Assembly: GCA_910587735.1 (NCBI GenBank)
Contig: CAJUNT010000007.1
Span: 81,698 to 145,697, forward strand
Source of the DNA: an uncultured Clostridia bacterium
GTDB lineage: Bacteria > Bacillota > Clostridia > Lachnospirales > Anaerotignaceae
Direction: 5' to 3'
Length of the DNA: 64,000 bases
Positions 34,884 to 43,900 of the stretch are shown here, in pieces. Numbering within the stretch: the first letter of the stretch is position 1; each line of letters starts with the position of its first letter. The notes beneath the pieces were generated by a model, which saw only the letters and a program-made list of their open reading frames with translations, was not told the origin of the DNA and searched no databases. The position numbers and the translations under genes are program-made.

Positions 34884-35945
34884 ATGAAAATTACGTCTAG
34901 TACAGTAGCAATGCAGTCAGAACGGCAGTATACTGCCGTTCGCCAAGAAGTACGACAACAAAATGTACAATATATTACAGCAAAACCACAAGAAAATAAT
35001 GAGACAGAAAGTACAGAAAAATCTTCTCTGGCGGATACTGTAAAAAGTATGATAGAAAAACAAGCAGAATTAGCAGGTACTGCAAAACAGCAGAATACGG
35101 AACCTTATGAAGATGAATTATCATTAAAAGTAAAATTGATGGAAAAAATGTTGTCAGCATTATCTAAAATAACACAAAGAATGTCTGGAAGAAGTATTAT
35201 GAGTTTATTTGACTTGTTTGATAATGGCAATCAGAAAGAAATACAGGCATTGAATACAAATACGCTTACTCCTGGAAAATGGGTTAGAAATGTTAAAACA
35301 TCATCATTTTTTGCAGAAACAGAACATACTACATTTTCAACGGTAGGAGTAGCAAAAACAGCAGATGGTAGAGAAATTAATTTTAATATTGATTTGGAAA
35401 TGTCAAGAGCATTTGAAGCACAAGTGGATAAAGAATGGCAAGAAGATGTTGTTTTTACAGACCCTCTTGTAATCAATATAGAGGACAATAATGCAGAATT
35501 ATCAGACCAGAAATTTATGTTTGATATTGATGGTGATGGTAACAAAGAAAGTATTTCTCGTTTGCAAAAGGGAAGTGGTTATTTAGCATATGATAAAAAT
35601 GGTAATGGTATTATTGATGATGGCAATGAATTGTTTGGAGCAAAAACAGGAAACGGTTTTGCAGAGTTAGCAGCATATGATGCTGATGGAAATGGTTGGA
35701 TTGATGAAAATGACCCTATATTTGAAAAACTAAAAATTTGGACACAAGATTCTTCTGGCAATACAAAATTGATAGGTTTAGCAGACGCTGATGTAGGTGC
35801 AATTTATTTAGGAAATGTTTCCACTAATTTTACATTAAAATCTGAAGAAACAGGAGCAACAAATGGACAAATAAGAAATACAGGTTTTTATTTAAAAGAA
35901 AGTGGTGGCTCTGGTACAGTACAACATGTAGATGTAGCTGTTTAA
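34884..35945 (+). CDS. Calcium-loop (EF-hand/RTX-like) protein of unknown function
   Basis: A 353-residue protein without a signal peptide. The first 110 residues are polar and partly helical. From about residue 210 come acidic loops of the Ca-binding type: FDIDGDGNKE, YDKNGNGIIDDGNELFGAKTG and YDADGNGWIDENDPIFEKL. The arrangement of a DGDG loop, DKNGNG loop, NELFG, and DADGNGWID with a final VGAIYLGNVST strand recurs in many bacterial proteins of unknown function. ATG 34884 follows AAAGGGGAG by about 7 nt. It stands alone between two terminators. Absence of a signal peptide could fit a non-Sec route, possibly the flagellar export system, but this is only a guess. Confidence 0.6.
   Translation: MKITSSTVAMQSERQYTAVRQEVRQQNVQYITAKPQENNETESTEKSSLADTVKSMIEKQAELAGTAKQQNTEPYEDELSLKVKLMEKMLSALSKITQRMSGRSIMSLFDLFDNGNQKEIQALNTNTLTPGKWVRNVKTSSFFAETEHTTFSTVGVAKTADGREINFNIDLEMSRAFEAQVDKEWQEDVVFTDPLVINIEDNNAELSDQKFMFDIDGDGNKESISRLQKGSGYLAYDKNGNGIIDDGNELFGAKTGNGFAELAAYDADGNGWIDENDPIFEKLKIWTQDSSGNTKLIGLADADVGAIYLGNVSTNFTLKSEETGATNGQIRNTGFYLKESGGSGTVQHVDVAV
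34920..34941. repeat. Perfect 22-bp palindrome inside the 5' coding region
   Basis: The left half GAACGGCAGTA is followed directly by its reverse complement TACTGCCGTTC. It covers codons 13-20 of the calcium-loop protein gene. In RNA it would fold into a strong stem just after the start, which could affect translation. Confidence 0.8.
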
Positions 35946-35960
35946 TCATGTATCATGTAA

Positions 35961-35997
35961 TGAAGTTCAGTATGTTTTGCTGAACTTCTTTTTTTAT
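35961..35997 (+). terminator. Terminator of the calcium-loop protein gene
   Basis: GAAGTTCAG and CTGAACTTC arms with a short loop, followed by seven or more T. Confidence 0.9.
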
Positions 35998-36024
35998 ATA
36001 GTTTTATATAGATATAAAATGAAA

Positions 36025-36055
36025 ATATACACCAATATATTGCATTGGTGTATAT
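36025..36055 (-). terminator. Terminator of sipL
   Basis: ATATACACCAAT and ATTGGTGTATAT are perfect 12-bp arms. On the minus strand a TTTTCATTTT tail follows. It lies 16 nt past the sipL stop. Confidence 0.75.
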
Positions 36056-36070
36056 TAATGAATTCCATTT

Positions 36071-37642
36071 TTAGGCAGGTACTTTTTTTAATATTAAAAT
36101 TTTTTGACCTGTATATATCATTTCTGGATTTTCTATATCATTCAATAAAAGAATATCTTCTATAGTAGTGTTATATTCTTTTGCTATACTCCAAAGACTA
36201 TCATCTCTTTGTACAACATAAATGACAGCACTTGCAAAAGAGCGATTTGGTGCATCCTCTGATTCGTCAAAATCAATTTCTGTAATCATTTCTCCTTCTT
36301 TTTCTTCTGTTACCATAGCATCTATTACTAATGTAGCACGCACTTCAATTTCATTGCTTGAAAGCATATTAGATGTTACATTTTCTACATAACAGCTAAC
36401 ATGAACATTAGAATCTGGTTTACTTCCTTTTATTTCAATTTCTTGTGAAAAAGGTACACTTTGCGTCACCATAGCAACAGGTGAGGCATCGCTTTCTCCT
36501 ATATAGAGTACCTCAAAAATAACAACGCCTTGTACATCTATTTTATCTTGAGAAGGTATGACATCATCTATTGCTACGCTTGCCCATGCAGTTTCTATTT
36601 GCATAATAGGTGTTGCACTATCTTCCAATACTAATGTTTCTTTTACAGTAAATTGATTTTTGCTTGTGCCTATTACATTAGGATAACGTATGGTTTCTCT
36701 TTGTATTACAAGAGGTTTTCCGGGATAATAAGCATCTTCTATCATTTCTATTTCTTGACTGTCTGTTACTTTCATTGCAGTACCTATTGTAATTTCTGTA
36801 TTTAATATACGATCTTCTCCATCTTCATCAGTAGCAGGCTGTATTTCTTTGTTTTCTATTTGTAAATCAGCCTGCACAAGCATTTTACTTGTGATATCAT
36901 TACCATCAATATATCCACTGAAAGGAATTTCATGTTCTACCACTTCTAATATACTATCGTCTGTATCTCCTACATAAAGCGTACAAAGTTTTAAATTGCC
37001 TCTTATCATTACTCTGCCATCCATAGGGCGAATATCTTTATCTGCAATGGTAACAGTAGTTTGTAAAATTTCTCCTATATTAGGCTTGTTATTAGGAATG
37101 ACCAATTCTTCTTTTACAATAAATCGTTCTTTTTTGTTTTCAATTGTACTATTGATATTCATATTACCCTTTTTTGTTTGTAATGCAGGCATATCGTTAA
37201 TTGCTTCTATAATTTCTCCAGTATAAGAAGTGGTTGCCTCTGCTATAACAGTAATTACAGCTTTAATATTGATTTTTCTGTCATTTAATAATTTGCAGTC
37301 CAAGTGATTTAAAACAGCGGAAAGCGTAATATCTGCATTTTGGTCTATACCATCAATATGTATAATATCTTCAATAGGTAATGATGCCTCCATACCACTG
37401 ATTGGTTTCATGCTTTTTTTGCCTTGATATAATATAGAAAGCAATAACTCACCTGAAAAATTAACTCTGTCTTCATTTCCCTTTGCTTCCTGTAACTGCA
37501 CAATGCCATTACAGCGCAATATTTGTTCAATGTCTGGTTTGCTGTCTGGCACAATGACATCGCCTTCTAATAATATCTGTGAAGATTCTTTTCCAGCTTG
37601 CTGGTCGAGTGTGATTTTCTTTTTTTCTAAATCCCAAGACAT
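36071..37642 (-). CDS. sipL: SipL-like spore coat assembly protein (SPOCS/DUF3794 plus LysM)
   Basis: A 523-residue cytoplasmic protein. Three SPOCS/DUF3794 modules follow one another; each contains a strand set ending in a L-Y-x-G-E/K motif (SILYQGKKS, CTLYVGDTDD, EVLYIGESDA). The last 50 residues are a LysM domain (YVVQRDDSLWSIAKEYNTTI, then MIYTGQKILIL). The order and length match SipL of Clostridioides difficile, which binds the ATPase SpoIVA and is needed for coat assembly around the forespore. AAAGGAGG precedes the ATG. A sigma-E-like promoter lies 40-68 nt upstream, fitting mother-cell expression. It is monocistronic, with a terminator after it. Confidence 0.85.
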   Translation of the reverse strand: MSWDLEKKKITLDQQAGKESSQILLEGDVIVPDSKPDIEQILRCNGIVQLQEAKGNEDRVNFSGELLLSILYQGKKSMKPISGMEASLPIEDIIHIDGIDQNADITLSAVLNHLDCKLLNDRKINIKAVITVIAEATTSYTGEIIEAINDMPALQTKKGNMNINSTIENKKERFIVKEELVIPNNKPNIGEILQTTVTIADKDIRPMDGRVMIRGNLKLCTLYVGDTDDSILEVVEHEIPFSGYIDGNDITSKMLVQADLQIENKEIQPATDEDGEDRILNTEITIGTAMKVTDSQEIEMIEDAYYPGKPLVIQRETIRYPNVIGTSKNQFTVKETLVLEDSATPIMQIETAWASVAIDDVIPSQDKIDVQGVVIFEVLYIGESDASPVAMVTQSVPFSQEIEIKGSKPDSNVHVSCYVENVTSNMLSSNEIEVRATLVIDAMVTEEKEGEMITEIDFDESEDAPNRSFASAVIYVVQRDDSLWSIAKEYNTTIEDILLLNDIENPEMIYTGQKILILKKVPA

Positions 37643-37681
37643 ACTAAAAGCCTCCTTTACTTTTGTCTATCATGATATTGT

Positions 37682-37710
37682 ACTATATGATAAAAAAATG
37701 AAAAGTATGC
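37682..37710 (-). promoter_or_regulatory. Sigma-E-type promoter of sipL
   Basis: On the minus strand -35 GCATACT (37704-37710) and -10 CATATAGT (37682-37689) are separated by exactly 14 nt. The sporulation sigma-E consensus is about KMATATT-N14-CATACANT, so there is one mismatch in each element. It places the transcript start about 30 nt before the sipL ATG. Confidence 0.6.
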
Positions 37711-37821
37711 TAATAATCCTATTATAGACACAATAAAAAAATGACTTTGTTATAAAAAAATGATAAAATAAGTTTGTAAAATTGTTTTATAAAATAATCA
37801 AAATTTTACTGGAGGTATGTT

Positions 37822-39423
37822 ATGGCATATTACAAAGTATTATTAGCTGATGATGAAAAAGAAATTAGACAGGGTATTATACAAAAAATAGATTGGGAAG
37901 CAAATGGATTTATACTGGCTGGAGATGCTTCTAATGGCAGAGAAGCATTAGAACTTGCCGAAAGAATTCACCCTGATGTTGTTATGACAGATATTAAAAT
38001 GCCATTTATGAGCGGTTTGGAATTAGGAGAAATATTAGCAGTAGAAATGCCTTTAACAAAATTAGTACTTTTTTCTGGTTTTGACGATTTTGAATATGCA
38101 AAACAAGCAATTAAAATCAATGCATCAGAATATATTTTAAAACCAGTAGATTCTAAAGAAGTTACAATATTACTTCAAAAACTCAAAAAACAGTTAGACC
38201 ATGAAATGAAAGAAAGACGAGATGTAGAAATATTAAGACAAAATTATATACAAAGTTTACCTTTATTACGTCAGCAATTTTTTTCCAGTTTAATGGAAGG
38301 AAATTTTTCAGAAAAAAGAATACAAACATTAATGAAACAATATCAAATTAATTTAAAAGCGAATTGTTGGGCGGTTACTGTAATAAGAGGAGATATTAAA
38401 GAAAATGGAGGAAAAGGTTCTCTTTCTGGACAAGCGGAATTAGTGCCTCTTTCATTGCAACAGATTGTTAGCGAAAATTTAGCAAGATTATATAAAACAA
38501 TCAATTTTTTATACAATGATGCCTTAATTATATTATGTTTGTTTCAAAAAAAGGAAGATGTACTAGGATATGTGGGTGCTATGAATCGTATTTGTGATAT
38601 GGCGGGAGATGTGCTAGAACTTTCTGTTACAGCAGGCATTGGCTCTGTTTGTTATAAATTGTCCCATTTAAGATATTCCTTTGAGGGTGCAATTAACGCT
38701 TTAGATTATAGAGTATTACTTGATGATAGAGCAATATTTATTGATGATGTAGAGCCAAATGCAAAAGGTATGCAGTTAGATGAATCGGAGCAAAAGGCAT
38801 TGATAAATGCTATTAAATTAGATACACCTAGTGCAATAGAAAAAACAGTAAATCATATGATAGATTATTTTAAAGAGGCAAATACAACAATTAGCCAATA
38901 TCAAATTTATATGACAGAATTTCTTTCAGAACTATTTAAAATTGTAAAATCCTATCAATTAGATTTAGATGAAATATTTGGAAAAGATTTTAAAGGCTAT
39001 TTTGCTATGCAGGATTATGAATCATTAGAAGAATTAAAAAAATGGCTTACAGAAGTTTCTGTGAAAATCAATATAAAAATAAAAAGAGAGAGATTGGATT
39101 CTACAAAAGTTTTGGCAGAAAAAGCAAAAGAATTTGTACAGCAAAATTATGGTAATAGTGATGTTTCGGTAGAAATGCTTTGCGCTCATATCCATGTTAG
39201 CCCAGCGTATTTTTCCACAATATTTAAAAGAGAAACAGGTTCTAGCTTTATTAGTTATTTAACAGATGTACGTATGGAAGAAGCAGTAAAACTGTTAAAT
39301 ACAACAGATGATAAAACATATGTAATATCTTCAAAAGTAGGATATACAGAACCTAATTATTTTAGTTATGTTTTTAAAAAACATTTTGGAATTTCTCCTT
39401 CTAAATATAGAAACAATAGGTAA
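37822..39423 (+). CDS. yesN: AraC-family response regulator (YesN-type)
   Basis: A 533-residue regulator. The N-terminal receiver (VLLADDEKEIRQGI) has phospho-acceptor D57 in VVMTDIKMPF and the switch lysine in YILKPVD. A central domain of about 250 residues links to a C-terminal AraC-type double helix-turn-helix (VSVEMLCAHIHVSPAYFSTIF, then VISSKVGYTEPNYFSYVFKK). Regulators of this type usually activate carbohydrate uptake or catabolism genes. GGAGG lies 6-7 nt before the ATG. It is the first gene of a cluster with a matching kinase and two sugar-binding-type proteins, so these probably work together. Confidence 0.92.
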   Translation: MAYYKVLLADDEKEIRQGIIQKIDWEANGFILAGDASNGREALELAERIHPDVVMTDIKMPFMSGLELGEILAVEMPLTKLVLFSGFDDFEYAKQAIKINASEYILKPVDSKEVTILLQKLKKQLDHEMKERRDVEILRQNYIQSLPLLRQQFFSSLMEGNFSEKRIQTLMKQYQINLKANCWAVTVIRGDIKENGGKGSLSGQAELVPLSLQQIVSENLARLYKTINFLYNDALIILCLFQKKEDVLGYVGAMNRICDMAGDVLELSVTAGIGSVCYKLSHLRYSFEGAINALDYRVLLDDRAIFIDDVEPNAKGMQLDESEQKALINAIKLDTPSAIEKTVNHMIDYFKEANTTISQYQIYMTEFLSELFKIVKSYQLDLDEIFGKDFKGYFAMQDYESLEELKKWLTEVSVKINIKIKRERLDSTKVLAEKAKEFVQQNYGNSDVSVEMLCAHIHVSPAYFSTIFKRETGSSFISYLTDVRMEEAVKLLNTTDDKTYVISSKVGYTEPNYFSYVFKKHFGISPSKYRNNR

Positions 39424-39495
39424 ATCATTATGAAAAAACTTTATAGAAAGAATGTTAAAGGAGAACAAACTCCATAAATTTACAAGGTGAAAAGT

Positions 39496-41289
39496 ATGAG
39501 AGAAAACATACAAAAAATTATACAGTATTTTAGTAAAAAAGATATTCGATTTGTTATTTCAATTTGTTTCAGTATTGTAGCAGTTTGTGGCAGTGTTTTT
39601 ATTGGTACATCATTATACTTGCGTTTTTCTGCTGCAAATGAAACGGCATTAGAGGAAAATAATAAAAGAATTGTGAATCAAGTCAATATGAGTTTAGATG
39701 GATATCTTAGAAATTTAATGAAAGCGTCTGATACCATGCGCTATCGTGTACTCCAGAATTGTGACATAACAGAGCAAAGTTTTAATAGTGACATGAATTT
39801 ACTTTATGAATCTAATAGAGAAAGTATTGTTAGTATAGCTGTTTTTGATAAAAATGGACAGTTAATTGATGCAACACCTCTTGCTAGATTAAAAAAGACA
39901 GCAGAGCCAAAAAAAGAAAAGTGGTTTTATGAGGCACAATATAAAATAGAAAATATACATTTTTCAACACCTCATGTTCAAAATTTATTTGAGGATATAG
40001 ATTATAAATATAAATGGGTGGTTTCTTTGAGCCGTTCTGTGGAGTTGATTACAGGAGGCAAAACAGAAACAGGTATATTATTGGTAGATGTGAATTTCAG
40101 TGGTATAGAGCAAATATTTAGAAATATAGATTTAGGAAAATCAGGTTATATTTATTTAATGAGTAATACAGGAGAAATTATATACCACCCTAGGCAGCAA
40201 TTAATTTATTCTAATTTAGAACAAGAAAATAATATCAAGGCAGCAAAATATGAAGATGGTAGTCATATAGAAAGATTTAGAGGAAAAAAACGACTGGTAA
40301 CAGTAAAAACAGTGGGATATACTGGATGGAAAATTGTAGGAGTTTCCTCTATGGTAGAAAATTTTCAAAATGATTTTCAAATTAAAATGTTTGTATTATT
40401 TTTGTTTTTATTTACAATACTGCTTTTGCTTGTAGCAAATACATTTGTATCTTCTAAAATTGCAGACCCTATTATGGAATTAGAGAAATCTGTAAAGGAA
40501 CTGGAACAGGGACATTTAGAAGCACCTATTGCAATAGGAGGTTCTTATGAAATACGTCATCTGGGAGAAACCATAAAATCTATGGCAGAACAAATGCGCA
40601 AATTGATGCAAGATATTGTAACAGAACAAGAATCTAAAAGAAAAAGTGAATTTGATGCACTACAAAGTCAAATTAATCCTCATTTTTTATATAATACATT
40701 AGATTCTATTGTGTGGATGGTGGAAAATGAGAGATATCAGGAAGCGATTGTAATGGTAACATCTCTTGCAGGTTTTTTTAGAGTAGGTTTAAGCAAAGGA
40801 AAAAATATTATTACATTGGAAAATGAATTAAATCATGCAGGAAATTATATTACAATACAACATATGAGATTTCGAGATAAATTTACATTTGATATCAATG
40901 TAGAAAAAGATATATTGAATATGGCAACAATTAAATTGATTGTACAGCCCCTTTTAGAAAATGCTGTTTATCATGGTGTGGAATTTATGGATGGAGATGG
41001 AGAAATCAAAGTAAATGCCTATGCAGAAAATGATACACTTTATATTGATGTAACAGATAATGGTATGGGTATTCCAGAGGAAAATATAGAAGGACTTTTG
41101 AAAAGAGAAAGCACACACAGAGGAAAAGGAAGTGGCATAGGATTAAAAAATGTGCATGAAAGAATACAACTCTATTTTGGTGAAAATTATGGATTGACTA
41201 TATTAAGTGAGGCAGATGTTGGTACAACAGTAAGAATACGCTTGCCTTTAATTCCTTATGAAAATGCAGAGCAATGGGGGGAAATATAA
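39496..41289 (+). CDS. yesM: Sensor histidine kinase (YesM/LytS-type)
   Basis: A 597-residue membrane kinase. There is one membrane span near residues 18-40 and a second near 297-317, enclosing an extracytoplasmic dCache-like domain. A HAMP segment, then the His_kinase domain with the phosphorylated histidine in LQSQINPHFLYNTLDSIVW, and a HATPase domain (PLLENAVYHGVEF, DNGMGIPEENI, GSGIGLKNVHERI) follow. ATG 39496 follows AAGGTG; the GTG at 39487 lies inside that site. It is 72 nt from the regulator gene. The ligand probably comes by way of the binding proteins coded just downstream. Confidence 0.92.
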   Translation: MRENIQKIIQYFSKKDIRFVISICFSIVAVCGSVFIGTSLYLRFSAANETALEENNKRIVNQVNMSLDGYLRNLMKASDTMRYRVLQNCDITEQSFNSDMNLLYESNRESIVSIAVFDKNGQLIDATPLARLKKTAEPKKEKWFYEAQYKIENIHFSTPHVQNLFEDIDYKYKWVVSLSRSVELITGGKTETGILLVDVNFSGIEQIFRNIDLGKSGYIYLMSNTGEIIYHPRQQLIYSNLEQENNIKAAKYEDGSHIERFRGKKRLVTVKTVGYTGWKIVGVSSMVENFQNDFQIKMFVLFLFLFTILLLLVANTFVSSKIADPIMELEKSVKELEQGHLEAPIAIGGSYEIRHLGETIKSMAEQMRKLMQDIVTEQESKRKSEFDALQSQINPHFLYNTLDSIVWMVENERYQEAIVMVTSLAGFFRVGLSKGKNIITLENELNHAGNYITIQHMRFRDKFTFDINVEKDILNMATIKLIVQPLLENAVYHGVEFMDGDGEIKVNAYAENDTLYIDVTDNGMGIPEENIEGLLKRESTHRGKGSGIGLKNVHERIQLYFGENYGLTILSEADVGTTVRIRLPLIPYENAEQWGEI

Positions 41290-41290
41290 A

Positions 41291-42253
41291 TTGAAATTAA
41301 AAAATATATTTTTGATTTTTTCAATTATTATGCTTTTTTTTGGTATGTTTTATTTTATTTCATTTGATGTAATACAACATCAAGAAAAATCTGTTTATAC
41401 CAAAATATCTGTTATAACAAGAGAAAGTAGTAGTGATGCCATTGTCAATTTGCAACAAGGATTAGAGCAGGCTGCATATGATATGGATGTAGAAATGAGT
41501 TTATTGACATTAACAGAACAAAATAATGTACAGGAACAGCAAAAGTTGATAGAAAGAGAAATTAATAGTGGTGCAGAAGCAATTATTATTATGCCAATAG
41601 AGAATGAAGAATTAAAAAATATAATAGAAAAGGCATCAGAAAAAGTTCCTATTATTTGTATGGGAAGTTGTATACAAAGTACTGCAGTTTCAGCAAATAT
41701 TTTAGTACAAGATGAAGAAATGGGAAAGGAATTAGCAAGAAGAATATTTGTAAAAGGCATTTTTAATAAAAAGGTATTGCTTTTAGAAAGCAGTTTGCAA
41801 TGTGATTCCATAAATAAAAGAAAAAATGCCTTATTGTCTATATTAGAGAATAGAACAGCTTGCATGATAAAGCAAAATTTTGAAATTTCTTCTAATGCAG
41901 TAAAAAACTTAGAACAAATCATACAAAAAATAGAACCAGATGTGATTATAGCGTTAGAGCCAACTGTTTTAGATATAACAGCAGAGGCAGTAAAACATTT
42001 ACAAAAAAATAATATTATGGTGTATGGTTTTGGTATGACAACAAAAACACCTTCTTATATTGAAAAAGATGATATTACAGCAAGTATCATACAAAATGAT
42101 TTTAATTTAGGATATTTGAGTATGCGCAGAGCAATGGAAATATTGAATAAAATAGAAGACAGAGAAGAAGGAATGATTGATTATGCTTTTGTAAATGGAC
42201 ACAATATGTATACAAAAGAAAATCAAAGATTGTTGTTTCCTTTTGTACGTTAA
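41291..42253 (+). CDS. Membrane-anchored sugar-binding-type (Peripla_BP_4) sensor protein
   Basis: A 320-residue protein. An N-terminal hydrophobic stretch (IFLIFSIIMLFFGMFYFISF) without a lipobox acts as a membrane anchor or uncleaved signal. The rest is a type I periplasmic-binding fold: LQQGLEQAAYDMDVEMSLL, then INSGAEAIIIMPIENEELKN and VIIALEPTVLDITAEAV. The start is TTG 41291, 2 nt after the kinase stop, with GGGGG about 9 nt upstream. Position and anchoring suggest an accessory sensor subunit for the YesM kinase, like XylFII with LytS in Clostridium beijerinckii, rather than a transport component. No permease or ATPase gene is close. Confidence 0.75.
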   Translation: MKLKNIFLIFSIIMLFFGMFYFISFDVIQHQEKSVYTKISVITRESSSDAIVNLQQGLEQAAYDMDVEMSLLTLTEQNNVQEQQKLIEREINSGAEAIIIMPIENEELKNIIEKASEKVPIICMGSCIQSTAVSANILVQDEEMGKELARRIFVKGIFNKKVLLLESSLQCDSINKRKNALLSILENRTACMIKQNFEISSNAVKNLEQIIQKIEPDVIIALEPTVLDITAEAVKHLQKNNIMVYGFGMTTKTPSYIEKDDITASIIQNDFNLGYLSMRRAMEILNKIEDREEGMIDYAFVNGHNMYTKENQRLLFPFVR

Positions 42254-42264
42254 GGGAGGAAAAT

Positions 42265-43302
42265 ATGTATATAAAAAAATGTAGTATACTATTTTGTATC
42301 ATGATGTTATTGTTTCAATCTGGCTGTGATATAAAAACAACAAAACAAAATAAGGAACTGGAATCTATAAAAGAAATCAAAATCGGTTTTACTGTTTATA
42401 GGAGAGATGATACATTTATTGCTATGATTGTTTCTAATATGGAAGAAGCAATAAAAGAGGGAGAACAACAAGAAAATATTAAAATTACAATGAATATAAT
42501 GGATGCAAAAGGTAGCCAAACAGTACAAAATGACCATATTGACAAATTGATTGAGCAGGGCTGTGATGTGCTTTGTGTTAATTTAGTAGATAGAACAGTT
42601 GCAGCAACAGTGGTAGATAAAGCAAAAGCGGCAGATATACCAGTTGTATTTTTTAATAGAGAACCTGTAAAGCAAGATTTAGAAAGATGGCATAAAGTAT
42701 ATTATGTAGGTGCAAAAGCAGATGAAAGCGGAAAACTAGAAGGACAGATTGTAGCAGATGTTTATTATAAAAATAATGGTGCTATGGATAAAAATGGTGA
42801 TGGTAAATTACAATATGTTGTTTTGGAAGGAGAACAAGGACATCAAGATGCACTTTTAAGAACAGAATATGCTGTAAAAACCATTACAGAATGTGGTATA
42901 CAAATGGATAAATTGGCAGGAGATACAGCGAATTGGCTGAGAAGTCAAGCTGAAACAAAGGTAAATCAATGGCTACAAATATATAGTGATACCATTGAAT
43001 TGATATTGTGTAATAATGATGATATGGCATTAGGGGCAATAGATGCCTATGAAAATGCTGATAAAGTACTTCCAGCCATTGTAGGTATAGATGGAACAGC
43101 ATTAGCAATAGAAGCTATGAAAGAGGGAAAGTTATTAGGAACAGTAAAAAATGATGCACAAAAACAAGCAGAGCTTATTTTTACATTATGCTATTGTTTG
43201 GCAACAAAAAAAGATGCTTCATCAAAAATAGATTTTGTTAGAGAAAAGTATGTCTTTACAGAGTATACTATGATAACACCGGATAAAATAGATATGAAAT
43301 AA
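42265..43302 (+). CDS. Galactose/glucose-binding lipoprotein (MglB-like)
   Basis: A 345-residue lipoprotein with a lipobox in MLLFQSGC. The mature part is a type I sugar-binding protein close to MglB: IGFTVYRRDDTFIAMIVSNM, IEQGCDVLCVNLVDRTVAATV, an acidic calcium loop DKNGDGKLQYVVLEGE with a distal E, LCNNDDMALGAIDA and PAIVGIDGTALAI. Residues that stack on or hydrogen-bond hexoses in MglB (N/D/R in NNDD and GIDG) look conserved. AGGGAGG lies before the ATG. It is the last gene of the yesN-yesM cluster, yet no mglA or mglC follows, so it may feed the sensor or a distant transporter. Confidence 0.85.
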   Translation: MYIKKCSILFCIMMLLFQSGCDIKTTKQNKELESIKEIKIGFTVYRRDDTFIAMIVSNMEEAIKEGEQQENIKITMNIMDAKGSQTVQNDHIDKLIEQGCDVLCVNLVDRTVAATVVDKAKAADIPVVFFNREPVKQDLERWHKVYYVGAKADESGKLEGQIVADVYYKNNGAMDKNGDGKLQYVVLEGEQGHQDALLRTEYAVKTITECGIQMDKLAGDTANWLRSQAETKVNQWLQIYSDTIELILCNNDDMALGAIDAYENADKVLPAIVGIDGTALAIEAMKEGKLLGTVKNDAQKQAELIFTLCYCLATKKDASSKIDFVREKYVFTEYTMITPDKIDMK

Positions 43303-43547
43303 TCACATTGTTAATATAAAAAACCACTTTTTAAATAGAAAAAGTTTTATTTTTAATAGAATAATCACATTTTTTTGTATAATAATCGTGTATCGTATAA
43401 TTTGTATGATATAAGACAAAAATTTTTTTTATGCTTGTATAATATTGATAAAAAAAGGGTATATAAATGGAGTTTAGAAAAAAATAATAAACTGCAATGT
43501 TGATTTTTAGGCATTTTATAGAAAATGATTAATTTGCTTTTCTATTA
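43303..43547. other. Intergenic AT-rich region
   Basis: About 245 nt of very AT-rich sequence after the MglB-like gene with no credible open frame. I saw no strong hairpin with a T-run, so the end of the yesN operon is not defined. Confidence 0.4.
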
Positions 43548-43790
43548 TTGACACAGAAAAAGAGAATGTATAAAATAAAAATAAGAAAAGGAAAATACAC
43601 TTTCCTCTTTGATACAAAAGAAAAAAATTTATAATATACAAGAGATTATGCATATTATACAAAAGCAAAAAGCATGATATTTACAAAAGCAAAATTTGTA
43701 AAAATTACAAAAGAAAAGAAGAATGAAGTAAAAAATTATAAATTATGTTGAGGCAGCAGATATTCTTATCTGCTGCTTTTCTTTTTTAAG
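43548..43790 (+). ncRNA. Candidate small RNA (promoter to terminator, no ORF)
   Basis: A strong sigma-A promoter TTGACA (43548-43553), N17, TAAAAT (43571-43576) is followed after about 180 nt by a perfect 10-bp terminator hairpin, GCAGCAGATA/TATCTGCTGC (43753-43776), with TTTTCTTTTTT. Between them there is no frame longer than about ten codons with a ribosome site; a small AGGAAA/TTTCCT hairpin lies near the predicted 5' end and the rest is A-rich. This looks like an independent transcript of roughly 200 nt. Confidence 0.45.
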
Positions 43791-43820
43791 GAGATGATTT
43801 TAGAAAATAAATGAATATAG

Positions 43821-43849
43821 TTGACAAAAACACTACTTTTACATAATAT
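43821..43849 (+). promoter_or_regulatory. Sigma-A promoter of the small basic protein gene
   Basis: TTGACA (43821-43826), N17, TAATAT (43844-43849). The predicted start is about 45 nt before GTG 43901. Confidence 0.75.
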
Positions 43850-43900
43850 AAATGAAGATATTATGATGTGATTTTAAAAATATAACGGAGGGAAAGAAAA

